Shown: positions 17,202-26,269, numbered from the stretch's first letter. The stretch: 64,000 bases of DNA from Alphaproteobacteria bacterium (GCA_013151255.1 JAADIQ010000077.1:1-64000), one strand, 5' to 3'. The notes: generated from the sequence alone by a model not told the origin. Numbers and translations: made by a program.

Positions 17202-18719
17202 TTACCCCGCCGCCAGCGCCTTCGACCAGACGTCGTCAATGCGCGCTTCAACGTCTTTGTCGGGAACCACCCGCTCCATCAGTTTCAGGCCCAGCGGCTC
17301 GGTGCAATCGGCGCCCATAAAAGTCCGGGTGTTGAGCAAAATTTCGCTCTCGCCATCATGAACGCCGAGCTTTGCCGGCATGCCTATTTTTCCCTGCGCC
17401 AGCGGGTCGATATTCATGCCGAGCGCGTTGGGCACAATCAACAGATCGCGGTCCGCCATAAAGCGATGCGCCAAAGCCCAGTCGCGTTCATGCGGGTCGC
17501 GAATATCGATGTCTTTGTCATAGATAAACACATGTTTGCAAAAACCCTGCAACGCCGTATAGGCGCGCATCATCGCCAGCTTCGGCTCGCCCACGCGTCG
17601 TTTGTCGATTTTTACATGGACGGTAAATCCGCAGCCCGCCGACGGATCGACATAGACGTCAACCACATTCGGCAGCACGGTTTTCAAATCATTGTAAACA
17701 CGCACGCCGCGGAAGAACGCCGCGATATTATTGGTCTCGTTCAGTGGACGGCCAATATGGACGTGCTGGTAAATCGGTTTTTTGCGCATCGTGATCGCCG
17801 TCACTTCAAACGCCGGGCGACGACGCGCCTCGTCATAAAACCCGTTAAACGAAGCAAACCGGCCTTGTTTGGCCCATTTGAACGGATGATAGACGCCCTC
17901 GATCACGATCTCAGCGTCCGCCGGCACGTCAACATCAATGGTCTCGCATTTCACCATCCGCACCGGCTTGCCCGTCAGCCCGCCAATGGTTGCGAAGTCG
18001 TTATTGTTATAGGGCAACGCCGCATTGGCGCCGGCGAGAATGAAATGCGGCTCAACGCCGATGACAAACGCGGTCGGGAACGGCTTTGCCTTGTCAATGT
18101 CCCAGCTTGAGGACGGATCATCAATCTTTGCGCCCCACGCCTCCTCCATCGAGCGCGCATCGCCGGTGCCGCGGAATATCCACACCGAGCCTTCGCGCGG
18201 GCCGGTGATTTCAAACCGATGGAAGGAGATATTGCGCCCGTTCTGTGACGGTTTTGAAATCGCCGGCGGACAGGCGAAGCGCCCTTCGAGAAAGGCCGCA
18301 GTCTTGGTGCCGTCTTGCGGGTTCATCCGCAGGATTGGCAACCGCGTCAGGTCGGCGTCCTCGCCTTTTAAAATAACTTCCTTACACGGCGCATCTTCGT
18401 GGGCGACATATTCCGGTTCAATACCGCCGGACTTTATAACCTTCATCACCTTCTCGCCAGCGGACGCCACCGCTGCATCAAGCGGCACGTCAAAGGCTTC
18501 AGCGATGCGCTTGTAGCTTGAGCCAATTGTGTTAGCGAAAACCGGAATGTCGGAGCCTTTCGGGTTTTCAAACAACAGGCCCTTGTCGATATGCGCGTAA
18601 TCGGCGCGGGCGATGAAGGCGCCGATCTCATCGAGCGGGTCTATCTCCTCTTTAATGCGCCAGAGCTCGCCGCGCGCATCAAGATCATTCAAAAATCCAC
18701 GAAACCCTGTCTCGGTCAT
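17202..18719 (-). CDS. UbiD-family prenyl-FMN-dependent decarboxylase
   Basis: 505 residues from the ATG at 18719, preceded by AAGGCGG; the longer frame to 18821 crosses the operator region. Family features include FRGFLNDLDARGELWRIKEE at the N-terminus, ILRMNPQDGTKTAAFLEGRF, ISFHRFEITGP and the C-terminal GMNIDPLAQGKIGMPAKLG. These enzymes reversibly decarboxylate aromatic or unsaturated acids with prenylated FMN, which UbiX makes; a ubiX gene lies divergently at 19657. Given the catabolic setting it is more likely a hydroxyarylic-acid decarboxylase than the ubiquinone enzyme. Two palindromes and a shared-motif copy lie just upstream. Confidence 0.9.
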   Translation of the reverse strand: MTETGFRGFLNDLDARGELWRIKEEIDPLDEIGAFIARADYAHIDKGLLFENPKGSDIPVFANTIGSSYKRIAEAFDVPLDAAVASAGEKVMKVIKSGGIEPEYVAHEDAPCKEVILKGEDADLTRLPILRMNPQDGTKTAAFLEGRFACPPAISKPSQNGRNISFHRFEITGPREGSVWIFRGTGDARSMEEAWGAKIDDPSSSWDIDKAKPFPTAFVIGVEPHFILAGANAALPYNNNDFATIGGLTGKPVRMVKCETIDVDVPADAEIVIEGVYHPFKWAKQGRFASFNGFYDEARRRPAFEVTAITMRKKPIYQHVHIGRPLNETNNIAAFFRGVRVYNDLKTVLPNVVDVYVDPSAGCGFTVHVKIDKRRVGEPKLAMMRAYTALQGFCKHVFIYDKDIDIRDPHERDWALAHRFMADRDLLIVPNALGMNIDPLAQGKIGMPAKLGVHDGESEILLNTRTFMGADCTEPLGLKLMERVVPDKDVEARIDDVWSKALAAG

Positions 18720-18772
18720 GATATCCGCCTTTTTGCCAACGCCTATGCGGCTGACGCGGGCGCGCCAGCTTA

Positions 18773-18805
18773 TGCAGTTGCAACCAACTGTAACAGCTGG
18801 TACAG
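18773..18805. promoter_or_regulatory. Composite operator region upstream of ubiD
   Basis: TGCAGTTGCAACC (18773-18785) is an exact copy of the shared motif. It overlaps CAGTTG-CAAC-CAACTG (18775-18790) and is followed by CTGTAACAGCTGGTACAG (18788-18805), a palindrome with 16 of 18 positions matching. The block starts 54 bases before the ubiD ATG. Two dimeric regulators could bind here; one may have been the now-broken TetR protein. Confidence 0.5.
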
Positions 18806-18823
18806 TTTGCGGCAAGCGCACAT

Positions 18824-18863
18824 TAGACCACCGGGCGATAAATAAGAATCGCCCGGTGGTCTA
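18824..18863. repeat. Perfect 16-bp inverted repeat between ubiD and the TetR gene
   Basis: TAGACCACCGGGCGAT (18824-18839) pairs perfectly with ATCGCCCGGTGGTCTA (18848-18863) around an 8-base loop. No T-run follows on either strand, and both flanking genes point away from it, so it is not a normal terminator. Confidence 0.8.
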
Positions 18864-18876
18864 GATTCTTTGTTAC

Positions 18877-18926
18877 GCGCCGGGTTTTGCGAAAAACCGG
18901 TTTCCACTTTTTCGCCCGGCGCTGTA
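18877..18926. repeat. Alphaproteobacterial intergenic repeat with AAAACCGG core, copy 1
   Basis: GCGCCGGG (18877-18884) pairs with CCCGGCGC (18915-18922), and inside them GCGAAAAA pairs with TTTTTCGC. The core AAAACCGGTTTCCACTTTTT and the closing CTGTAGG match a repeat class I know from many alphaproteobacterial intergenic regions. A second, diverged copy lies at 33452-33500. Confidence 0.65.
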
Positions 18927-19026
18927 GGTTTTATTCTGCTACCGTGCTGTTGGAAAACAGCGCTAAGATTGTCGCGCTCGCTTTGGCGTCAGCGGATAGC
19001 CGCTTTGCCAGAAGGATAATGTCGCA

Positions 19027-19660
19027 ATGCTCTGCAAAACCGCGAAGTCCTCGCGAACCCTGACCAACAAACGCGACATCATTCTCGACGCGGCGGCGAC
19101 GCTGTTGCTATGGCGCGGCCAGCATCAACAAGCTGATCACCCGCATCGGCGGCTCGAAGGCGACGGTCTATGCTTATTTTGAAAACAAGGAGCGATTGTT
19201 TGCGGCTGTAGTTGAAAGCATCGTCGATGAGGTGCCAGTGTTCATCAATGATGTGCAGCTCGAAGACGTAGACATACGCGACGGGCTGATTGCAATCAGC
19301 GAACGGCTATTGGAAATTGCAACCTCGCCGCGCCATCTTGCGTTGGCGCGGCTGGTGATTGCTGAAGCCGATAAGTTTCCCGAGATCGGCCGGATATATT
19401 ATGAGCGCGCGCCGCGCCATATCTGTGACGTCTTGACCGCGTTCCTGAAGGAGCAGACGGCGAAAGACGGGATTAAAATTATCCGCCCGCAAGAGCTGGT
19501 TGAAAGTTTCACCGGCATGGTTCTGCATCATCAACTGTTCCGGCAATTCTGCCTTGACGCCTCGCCGCCATCGTCAAACGAAATCCGACGGCTCGCGGTG
19601 CGCAACGCCAATATGCTGATCGCGATGATTAATACCGCGCCAGCGGGCTCGCGCCCATGA
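19027..19660 (+). pseudogene. TetR/AcrR-family regulator broken by a frameshift
   Basis: The first helix is read from the ATG at 19027 (NKRDIILDAAATLL), and the rest from the next frame from about 19109 (YGAASINKLITRIGGSKAT, then VYAYFENKERLFAAV) to the stop at 19660. Against the usual spacing of the TetR DNA-binding domain four residues are missing and one base is left over, so about 11 bases have been lost near 19108. The C-terminal ligand domain (19196 onward) is intact and matches the AefR-like type. The stop overlaps the ubiX start. As written, no complete DNA-binding domain can be made. Confidence 0.8.
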
Positions 19661-20229
19661 AGAAGATTATTATCGGCATCAGCGGCGCCAGCGGCGTCAT
19701 CTATGGGGTTCGGCTGTTGGAAAAGCTGCGTCAGGCCGACGGCGTCGAGACCCATCTGGTGATGAGCCCGACCGTGGCGATGAATTTGAAATATGAGACC
19801 GATTGGAGCCTTAGCGATGTCCGCGCCCTCGCCGACGTTCATTATAAAGTCACCGACGTCGCCGCGGCGATTGCCAGCGGCTCGTTCAAAACCGACGGTA
19901 TGGTGGTCGCCGCCTGCTCAATGAAAACGCTTTCTGGGATTGTTCATTCCTATGCGGATAATTTACTGATGCGGGCAGCGGATGTCTGTCTCAAGGACCG
20001 CCGGCGGTTGATTTTAATGCCGCGCGAGACGCCGCTCCATGCCGGCCATTGCAAACTGATGTATGAGGCGAGCTTGCTTGGCGCGATCATCGCGCCGCCG
20101 ATGCCGGCGATGTATGTTCGCCCGCAAACCGTTGACGATATTATCGATCACTCGGTCGGGCGGATACTCGACCTGCTCGATATTGACTGTGATTTCATCA
20201 AACGCTGGGATGGCGGCGGCGACGCGTGA
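19657..20229 (+). CDS. ubiX: Flavin prenyltransferase UbiX
   Basis: 190 residues. The enzyme joins dimethylallyl phosphate to FMN to make the prenyl-FMN cofactor of UbiD enzymes. IIIGISGASGVIYGVRLLEK is the flavin-binding start; VAACSMKTLSGIVHSYADNL, ADVCLKDRRRLILMPRETPL and IIAPPMPAMYVRP are the family blocks, including the Ser/Tyr/Arg residues that contact the substrate. Its ATG overlaps the stop of the TetR pseudogene, so it was the second gene of that transcript. Its position opposite ubiD suggests it is dedicated to that decarboxylase rather than to ubiquinone synthesis. Confidence 0.95.
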   Translation: MKKIIIGISGASGVIYGVRLLEKLRQADGVETHLVMSPTVAMNLKYETDWSLSDVRALADVHYKVTDVAAAIASGSFKTDGMVVAACSMKTLSGIVHSYADNLLMRAADVCLKDRRRLILMPRETPLHAGHCKLMYEASLLGAIIAPPMPAMYVRPQTVDDIIDHSVGRILDLLDIDCDFIKRWDGGGDA

Positions 20230-20232
20230 GGC

Positions 20233-21117
20233 TCAACTAATCCCGAGACGCTTCATCGCCACAAACGCCATCGCCACTGCGATCGCCATGAACAAAATAC
20301 CGATGGCGCGCTCCATTGCCCGATGCGAGATCAACCCTTGCAGTCGCGGGCCGATTTGCCCGCCGATAATCACGCCCGGAATGGTGTAAACCACAAGGTT
20401 CCACGGCACCGCGGAAAGCCCGCCCTCGCTTACTAACTGCCCGATCAAAGTGAACGAGGCCGACGCGACGGTTACAATCACCACCGCAACCGATGTCGCC
20501 GCCGCCACCGCCACCGGCACGCCGCGCCGCGTCAATTGCGGAACAATCGCCTCGCCAATTCCGACCGACAGCATGCCGGTCAAAAACGCGCCGGTACCGG
20601 TCATCAACCCACTGACCAGGCCGAGACGCGGCGTGGCGTAAACATGCTCGCGCCCCTTATCATCAACCTTGCGGCGCATATCATCGCCCGCTGATGCTAT
20701 AAAAGCCGGGTCAGCTTCAATCGCGCCGTGGTGAAAAAACACTAGCACGACGGCCAGAACAAAAACTAGGAACGAGTAACCCGCAATCAGCACGCCATCA
20801 TCGACAAACTGCGTCGTCAACGCGCCAAAGATCGCCACCGGAACCGCGACGCGCAAAAACTTGAACGCCAACGCGAAGTCGACAATGCGTTTGCGGTAAT
20901 AGCCGATAAAGCCGGAGGAAAATCCGAATGTCTCGGTCAGCAATGCCGTGCCGATCGCCGCAACGGTGCTTTCCAAAACATACTCCGGCCCCAGCAACGG
21001 AAACAGAATAATAAAAATCGGCGTGAAAAGCGCCGCGCCGCCGATGCCGCTCAGCATCGCTACCGTCGCCACCAACATCGATACTGGCGCCATGAACCAG
21101 TAAAGCGTGAAATCCAT
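20233..21117 (-). CDS. TauE/SafE-family membrane exporter
   Basis: 294 residues with about eight hydrophobic segments. MLSGIGGAALFTPIFIILFP near the N-terminus and GLMTGTGAFLTGMLSVGIGE in the middle are the duplicated TauE/SafE motifs. The long charged loop around residues 140-170 is cytosolic or periplasmic. Family members move sulfite, sulfoacetate or other organic anions; the substrate here is not evident. It converges on ubiX with only 3 bases between stops. It lies 19 bases downstream of the MarR gene on the same strand, so MarR and exporter may be co-transcribed. Confidence 0.85.
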   Translation of the reverse strand: MDFTLYWFMAPVSMLVATVAMLSGIGGAALFTPIFIILFPLLGPEYVLESTVAAIGTALLTETFGFSSGFIGYYRKRIVDFALAFKFLRVAVPVAIFGALTTQFVDDGVLIAGYSFLVFVLAVVLVFFHHGAIEADPAFIASAGDDMRRKVDDKGREHVYATPRLGLVSGLMTGTGAFLTGMLSVGIGEAIVPQLTRRGVPVAVAAATSVAVVIVTVASASFTLIGQLVSEGGLSAVPWNLVVYTIPGVIIGGQIGPRLQGLISHRAMERAIGILFMAIAVAMAFVAMKRLGIS

Positions 21118-21136
21118 ATCGTAACTACTCCGTACT

Positions 21137-21613
21137 TTACGGGCGCAACAGCGCTTCTTCTACATGGCGCAACGACCGCAGCAGCGTGGTCTTCTCGCGT
21201 GCACTCATCGCGTCGGTGAGTGTCTCTTCAAAGGCGCGAAGGTCTGGCATGACCTGGTCGATCGCTTTGCGGCCGCGCGCCGTCACCTGGAGGTGAAATG
21301 CGCGCCGATCATTCTCGCTCTGGCTTCGCTTGATGAATTTAAGCTGCGCCAACCGCTCAATCATCGGCACCAGCGTTGAGCGGTCGACATTGGCCAGGCG
21401 CGCAAGGTCCATCTGGAAGCAACCGGGATGTTCAGCGATCAGCATCAAAATTGAAAACTGCCCCGGCGCCAGGCCAACCACGCCGAAAATACGCAAAAGT
21501 TCCTTAACGACCTGCGCGCCAACGCGCCGCAGCTGATAGCCGACAAGCCCCTCTAAGTCGCGGCGCGGCGCGACAGTGTCGTCAGATGTTCGTTGATACG
21601 CCGTCTTTCCCAT
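21137..21613 (-). CDS. MarR-family regulator
   Basis: 158 residues from the ATG at 21613, preceded by AGGAGGAGTG. The winged helix is LAPGQFSILMLIAEHPGCFQ, MDLARLANVDRSTLVPMIER, LAQLKFIKRSQSENDRRAFH. Such proteins usually bind palindromes of about 16-20 bases and release them on binding phenolic or aryl-acid ligands. A 19-base palindrome at 21632-21650 lies between this gene and the divergent TPP enzyme gene, 19 bases from this ATG, an arrangement typical of MarR autoregulation and control of a neighbour. Confidence 0.92.
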   Translation of the reverse strand: MGKTAYQRTSDDTVAPRRDLEGLVGYQLRRVGAQVVKELLRIFGVVGLAPGQFSILMLIAEHPGCFQMDLARLANVDRSTLVPMIERLAQLKFIKRSQSENDRRAFHLQVTARGRKAIDQVMPDLRAFEETLTDAMSAREKTTLLRSLRHVEEALLRP

Positions 21614-21631
21614 CACTCCTCCTACTACAGA

Positions 21632-21650
21632 TAGTTGGCATTGCCAACTA
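21632..21650. promoter_or_regulatory. MarR operator candidate
   Basis: TAGTTGGCATTGCCAACTA has perfect 9-base arms around a single T. It lies in the divergent promoter of the MarR and TPP-enzyme genes. Its right half partly resembles the shared TGCA-N2-TGCAACT motif found elsewhere. Confidence 0.65.
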
Positions 21651-21707
21651 GTTTAAAGAAGCATAAACACATGGGCGCCAGGATGAGAAATTCACGAAAG
21701 AACGCTC

Positions 21708-23399
21708 ATGACCGCTACGCCGAAAACCGCCGCCCGCCTGTTCCTGGATGCTCTGGGAGACGGCGGCGTTGACTATGTGTTCGCCAATGCAGGAACGGAC
21801 TTTGCGCCAATTCTCGAGGCGCTGCTCGAACATGAAAGCGATCAGGTTCCGGAATTTGTGATCTGCCCGCATGAAAATCTCGCTGTGGCGATGGCGCATG
21901 GATTTTTCCTGGCTAGCGGACGCACACAAGGGGTGATGGTGCATGTCAATGTCGGCGTCGCCAATGCCCTATGCGGATTGCTCAATGCGGCGCGCGATAA
22001 TATTCCGATGCTGTTTGCATCCGGGCGCACGCCGATTACCGAACAGGGCCGGCTCGGTTCGCGTGATAATTTCATCCATTGGGGCCAGGAGATGTTCGAT
22101 CAGGCCGCCATGCTGCGTGAGTTTGTAAAATGGGACTATGAGCTGCGCTGCCCGGAACAGACCGGCGCCGCTGTCGGACGGGCCTTGGCGATTGCCCGTT
22201 CAGAGCCCACTGGCCCGGTCTATTTGAGCCTGCCGCGCGAAGTGCTCGCGGCGACGGCCAATCCCGAAACGCCGCACGCCCCCGCCGCAGCGGCAAGCCC
22301 GCCGGCGCCGGATCCGGCGGCCATCGACCGTGCTGCGCATTTGGTTGCCGCGGCCAAGGCGCCGCTGCTGATCACCGCGCGGGCCGGGAGAACGGCGCGC
22401 GGTGTAAAAGCGTTGAGCACACTCGCGGAGAAATTTTCCATTCCCGTTGTCGAGGCTGCGGCGAATTACATGTGCCTGCCCGGCGACCACCCGATGCATG
22501 CAGGGTTCACGCCGGCGCCATACCTGAAGGGCGCTGACCTTATCATCGTCGTTGACGCGCCGGTTCCGTGGACGCCGTCGCGGATTGGTCCGTCTGAGGA
22601 TTGTCCGGTCGTTCAAATCGGGCCCGACCCACTGTTTGAGCCCTTGCCGTTTCGCGGCTTCCGGTCCGACATCGCCATCAAAACCGAAACCGCCGCCGGG
22701 CTGGAGGCGCTTCTTGCCGCTGTTTATACCAGTAAATATCTTGACCAGCCGACGATTGATGCACGGCGCAAGACGCTGGCGCCAAAGCTTTCCGAAGCCC
22801 GCGCAAAGCGCCTGGCAAAAGCAGCAATGCCCGGCGCCAAGATCACCCATGATTACGCCAGCCATTGCCTCAATCAGGCGTTGGGCAAAGACGGCGTGTT
22901 GGTCAATGAGCGCGGCTGTCTGCGCGAGGCGATGGAATTTACCGAGCCCGGAACATTTTTCGGCCCGACCATCGCCGGCGGCCTTGGCGCCAGCATCGGC
23001 ATTGCACTCGGGATAAAGCTCGCCGCGCCAGGGCGCATGGTCGCCGCCGCGCTCGGCGACGGCTCGTGCATTTTTAACAATCCCGTTGCCTGCCTGCAGA
23101 CCGCTGTCGCGCGGGAATTACCGATATTGATCGTCGTGTTAAACAACGAAGCATGGCACTCAGTGAAAGCCTCAACCCTGCAAGTCTATCCCGATGGCGC
23201 AACCGCCCGCAGCAACCATCCGCCGCTAACCTCGCTCGCGCCCTCGCCGGATTATGCCGGCGTCGCGAAAGCTTGCGGCGCGGAAGGGGTTCGCGTAAGC
23301 GACCCGGCGGCTTTGCAGCAAGCGCTGAATGACGCCGTCACAACCGTCCGGGAACAGAATAAAACCGTGCTTGTGGATATCACGATAGAGATGAAGTAG
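21708..23399 (+). CDS. TPP-dependent enzyme, acetolactate-synthase/benzoylformate-decarboxylase-like
   Basis: 563 residues. The cofactor glutamate is in CPHENLAVAMAHGFFLASGR near residue 55; the central domain spans about 195-335; the TPP motif begins GDGSCIFNN near 449 and closes at VVLNNEAWHSVKAST. The enzyme is cytosolic, unlike the Tat-bearing relative at 4936. The active-site glutamate and FNNP region suggest decarboxylation or carboligation of a 2-oxo acid; sequence alone does not settle the substrate. Regulation by the divergent MarR through the palindrome at 21632 is likely. The following TRAP genes converge on it (6 bases between stops), possibly importing its substrate. Confidence 0.88.
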   Translation: MTATPKTAARLFLDALGDGGVDYVFANAGTDFAPILEALLEHESDQVPEFVICPHENLAVAMAHGFFLASGRTQGVMVHVNVGVANALCGLLNAARDNIPMLFASGRTPITEQGRLGSRDNFIHWGQEMFDQAAMLREFVKWDYELRCPEQTGAAVGRALAIARSEPTGPVYLSLPREVLAATANPETPHAPAAAASPPAPDPAAIDRAAHLVAAAKAPLLITARAGRTARGVKALSTLAEKFSIPVVEAAANYMCLPGDHPMHAGFTPAPYLKGADLIIVVDAPVPWTPSRIGPSEDCPVVQIGPDPLFEPLPFRGFRSDIAIKTETAAGLEALLAAVYTSKYLDQPTIDARRKTLAPKLSEARAKRLAKAAMPGAKITHDYASHCLNQALGKDGVLVNERGCLREAMEFTEPGTFFGPTIAGGLGASIGIALGIKLAAPGRMVAAALGDGSCIFNNPVACLQTAVARELPILIVVLNNEAWHSVKASTLQVYPDGATARSNHPPLTSLAPSPDYAGVAKACGAEGVRVSDPAALQQALNDAVTTVREQNKTVLVDITIEMK

Positions 23400-23404
23400 C
23401 ATCG

Positions 23405-24712
23405 CTACATCAAACCCATCTTCATCGGCAACCAGGTGACGAGCGCCGGAACCAATGTCAGCAGCAACACCCGCAATAAATCAGCGATAAAGAACGGCGT
23501 CACGCCTTTAAAGATTTCGCCGAGCGAGACGTCTTCCATCATCCCATGCAGCACGAACACGTTGATGCCAATCGGCGGCGTGATCATGCCGATGCCGGAA
23601 ATCATCACCAGCATCACCCCCCACCATACCGGATCATAACCGAGCCCGATCACCACCGGCAGGACGAAAGGCAGCGTCACCACCAGCACCGCGAGGGATT
23701 CAAACACCGCGCCTAGCAGGAGATACATAACGTAAAGGCTCAAAATGACTGCCAACGGCGGCATGTTCAACGACTGAATGGCGCCAACCAACGCTTCTGA
23801 AAGCCCGGAGGCGGCGAGAAAATACGTCATCGCGAAGGCGCCGATGACGATGATATAGATGATGCCGGCATTGCGGGCGGTGTCGAGGGCAACCTCGCCG
23901 AATGTACCGGGCTTGAGGCGCCCGCGTGCGAGGCAGATTAAAAATGCGCCAGTGGCGCCGACCGAGGCGGCTTCGGTGACGGTAAAGACGCCGCCATAAA
24001 TCCCGGCGGTGACAATCAGCCCAAGGAGGATAACCGCCCAGGAGCGACGAAGCGCAGATTTGCGCTCTCCCCAACCGCGTCTCGGCGCCGCCGGCGCCGC
24101 TTCCGGGCGATAGCGCGCATAAAGCGCTGCGGCGGCGAGCTGAAACAGGGTGGCGATAATCCCCGGAACCGCCGCGGCGGCAAACAGCGTGAGAACATTT
24201 AACTCGGTTAGGATCGCATAGATGACAAGGATTAACGAAGGCGGAATAATCACCCCGAGCGTGCCGCCGGCGACAATGGCGCCGGCGGCAAAGCTTTTTT
24301 GGTAGTTTTTCGAAAGCATCTCCGGCAGCGCCACGCGCGTCATCGTTGCAACCGTCGCAATCGCCGAGCCGCAAACGGCGCCAAACAGCGCGCAAACGCC
24401 AATGGTCGCCATGGCCAATCCGCCGCGCCGGTGGCCCAAAAAAGCATTCGCCAATCGGTAAAGGTCCTGAGACAACCCGCCGGCAACCGCAAAACCGCCC
24501 ATCAAAATAAACAGCGGGATAATTGCAAAATCGAGGCTGGTGATGGCGGTGATCGCCTCCACGCCGAGCGTTGCAACGCCCGGACCGACGCCGGCGATGG
24601 CCGCGAAGGCTAAAACCCCGGCAATCCCCATCGCCGCGCCAACCGGCGCATGGGCGGCGATCAGAATGAACATCGCAAGTAGGCCAAGAATCGCAATGAT
24701 AATCGGGTCCAT
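23405..24712 (-). CDS. TRAP transporter large permease (DctM)
   Basis: 435 residues with about 12 hydrophobic segments. PLFILMGGFAVAGGLSQDLY, GAVCGSAIATVATMTRVALP and GTLGVIIPPSLILVIYAILT are conserved DctM blocks; MVMISGIGMITPPIGINVFV follows near the C-terminus. It forms the membrane channel with DctQ and uses an ion gradient to import the acid delivered by DctP. It is the last gene of dctP-dctQ-dctM; its ATG is 4 bases after the DctQ stop. Substrate probably an aryl or keto acid, from the neighbours. Confidence 0.95.
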   Translation of the reverse strand: MDPIIIAILGLLAMFILIAAHAPVGAAMGIAGVLAFAAIAGVGPGVATLGVEAITAITSLDFAIIPLFILMGGFAVAGGLSQDLYRLANAFLGHRRGGLAMATIGVCALFGAVCGSAIATVATMTRVALPEMLSKNYQKSFAAGAIVAGGTLGVIIPPSLILVIYAILTELNVLTLFAAAAVPGIIATLFQLAAAALYARYRPEAAPAAPRRGWGERKSALRRSWAVILLGLIVTAGIYGGVFTVTEAASVGATGAFLICLARGRLKPGTFGEVALDTARNAGIIYIIVIGAFAMTYFLAASGLSEALVGAIQSLNMPPLAVILSLYVMYLLLGAVFESLAVLVVTLPFVLPVVIGLGYDPVWWGVMLVMISGIGMITPPIGINVFVLHGMMEDVSLGEIFKGVTPFFIADLLRVLLLTLVPALVTWLPMKMGLM

Positions 24713-24716
24713 CAGC

Positions 24717-25229
24717 TCATGCCTGCTGCGTCGGTTGGGGTTTTATGATTTTTACAATCTCCGTGAGCAGAACAAATCCTTGAATCGGCGCGCAGGCGAG
24801 AAGGATGGCCGCGGTTAGCCACATTGTCGGCGCCGTTGGCAGGCGCAAGATCAGCGTTGTCTGCGCCCGCGTCTCCACCGCATAGAGGGTGAATTGCCAT
24901 GCGATGATAACGATGAACGCCAGCAGGATAAAATGCCCGAAAACATCGAGCCATGCAGCGGCTTTGGGGTTTAGGAAGCGCCCGAAGATGGTCACACGAA
25001 TATTTTGACGGCCGATCAAGATAGCCGGAAAAAGACTGGCGACGATGATAGAAATCATCAACCCGGAAACATCTTCCAGGCCGTGGATCGGTTTTGAAAA
25101 CCACCATCGCGCCAAGCCGTCGGCGACGATCAAGAACGCCTGCAATAACAGTAGGGCGACGCCAAGCTTGGCGGTCACAATCGCGCCGCGCCGGATTGCG
25201 CTTTCGGTGTTTTCGAGCGTTAGGACCAT
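24717..25229 (-). CDS. TRAP transporter small permease (DctQ)
   Basis: 170 residues with four hydrophobic segments, the usual DctQ layout. GLEDVSGLMISIIVASLFPA and IRVTIFGRFLNPKAAAWLDV are family-like, followed by a helix ending in WQFTLYAVETRAQTT. It bridges the binding protein and DctM in the membrane. Its ATG overlaps the DctP stop by one base (TGATG), so translation is coupled. Confidence 0.92.
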   Translation of the reverse strand: MVLTLENTESAIRRGAIVTAKLGVALLLLQAFLIVADGLARWWFSKPIHGLEDVSGLMISIIVASLFPAILIGRQNIRVTIFGRFLNPKAAAWLDVFGHFILLAFIVIIAWQFTLYAVETRAQTTLILRLPTAPTMWLTAAILLACAPIQGFVLLTEIVKIIKPQPTQQA

Positions 25230-26269
25230 CAGCGCGAACCATCCAGCGCCGTTGCCGCCTCAGCGCGAATTTCCGCCAGGATTTCGTCAAATCGCTCGAT
25301 CAGCACATCGTGATCGGGACTGCGGACACGCCAGTCCTCGGCGGCGGCGGCAAACCGCTCGCGCCATATGGCCGCCTCGACGGCATCAGCCTCGACAAAT
25401 TGACGTTCCGGATCGCGCCGCGCTTCATCCATGGCTGCGGTTGCCGCGCCATTCATGGCGTTCACCATCCGGCGGATCAGCGGCTCGCCGCTAAGCGCAT
25501 CAATCGCCGCACGCGCCTTTGGCGACAGCGCCTCATAAACATCACGGTTCATCGCGATAATCGCCGGCGCAAAAGTAATCGCCTGGTCCACATGCACATC
25601 GCTCGCGCGCATAATGCCCACTGGTTTGACGCCATGCCAGCTGAACAGGGCGCCATCGATAAGCCCGCGGCTGAGGCTTTCAGCAACCTGGGTGGTGGTG
25701 ATCCCGCCGACCGGCGTGGCGCCCGCCTCCTCAAGCATCCGCGCCTGCAAATAGGTGACGGCGCGAATTTTTTTCCCCTTAAGCGAGTTATTGTCTTCGT
25801 AAGGGAAGCGCAGATGAAACCGGTAGGGCGGAGAGACGTAAAGCGCTAGTGGTTTTATATCGTCAAAGCCCTTCAGATAGCCGCGCTCATAAAGCCGCCA
25901 GAACGCCAGCGACATTTCCATCGGGTCGGATGTTTTCAGAGGAATTTCAAAAAAATCCGTACTCGGAAAAAGGTTCGGCGTATTGCTCGGCAGCATCCAG
26001 GTGATGTCGAGAATGCCTTGCTTCAACATCCAATATTGCAGCTTGCCGCTGCGCCCGAGCGAGCCGCCCGGATAGAGCTCGATGTCCAGCGCGCCGTCGG
26101 ACAGCGCCGAGACCTCATCGGCCCAGGGCTGCATCGCCGCGCGCACCGTCACGGTTCTGGCCGGCACGCTAACGCCAAAACGCAACACCTCGCCGCGCCC
26201 GTCGCCAAGCATGGCGGCGACGAAAACCGCGGCGACAATCAGCGCCTTTATCGGTGAAAGCATCTCCAT
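25229..26269 (-). CDS. TRAP transporter substrate-binding protein (DctP)
   Basis: 346 residues from the ATG at 26269; another ATG lies at 26263, and neither has a clear ribosome site. A short signal peptide (ALIVAAVFVAAMLGDGRGE) is followed by WADEVSALSDGALDIELYPG, a DctP signature. The C-terminal half has FSWHGVKPVGIMRASDV and the long terminal helix (RSPDHDVLIERFDEILAEIR). It captures an organic acid in the periplasm. A shared-motif copy lies at 26334-26346, 65 bases upstream, and the second MarR gene is divergent. Confidence 0.93.
   Translation of the reverse strand: MEMLSPIKALIVAAVFVAAMLGDGRGEVLRFGVSVPARTVTVRAAMQPWADEVSALSDGALDIELYPGGSLGRSGKLQYWMLKQGILDITWMLPSNTPNLFPSTDFFEIPLKTSDPMEMSLAFWRLYERGYLKGFDDIKPLALYVSPPYRFHLRFPYEDNNSLKGKKIRAVTYLQARMLEEAGATPVGGITTTQVAESLSRGLIDGALFSWHGVKPVGIMRASDVHVDQAITFAPAIIAMNRDVYEALSPKARAAIDALSGEPLIRRMVNAMNGAATAAMDEARRDPERQFVEADAVEAAIWRERFAAAAEDWRVRSPDHDVLIERFDEILAEIRAEAATALDGSR

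Noticed and set aside
16959-18110. 383-residue plus-strand open frame opposite ubiD
   Set aside because: Shadow of a clear UbiD gene; composition rich in Arg and His with no motif.
19196-19660. Start of the TetR gene at the TTG at 19196
   Set aside because: It would remove the DNA-binding domain, which is visible upstream in another frame; I treat the locus as a pseudogene.
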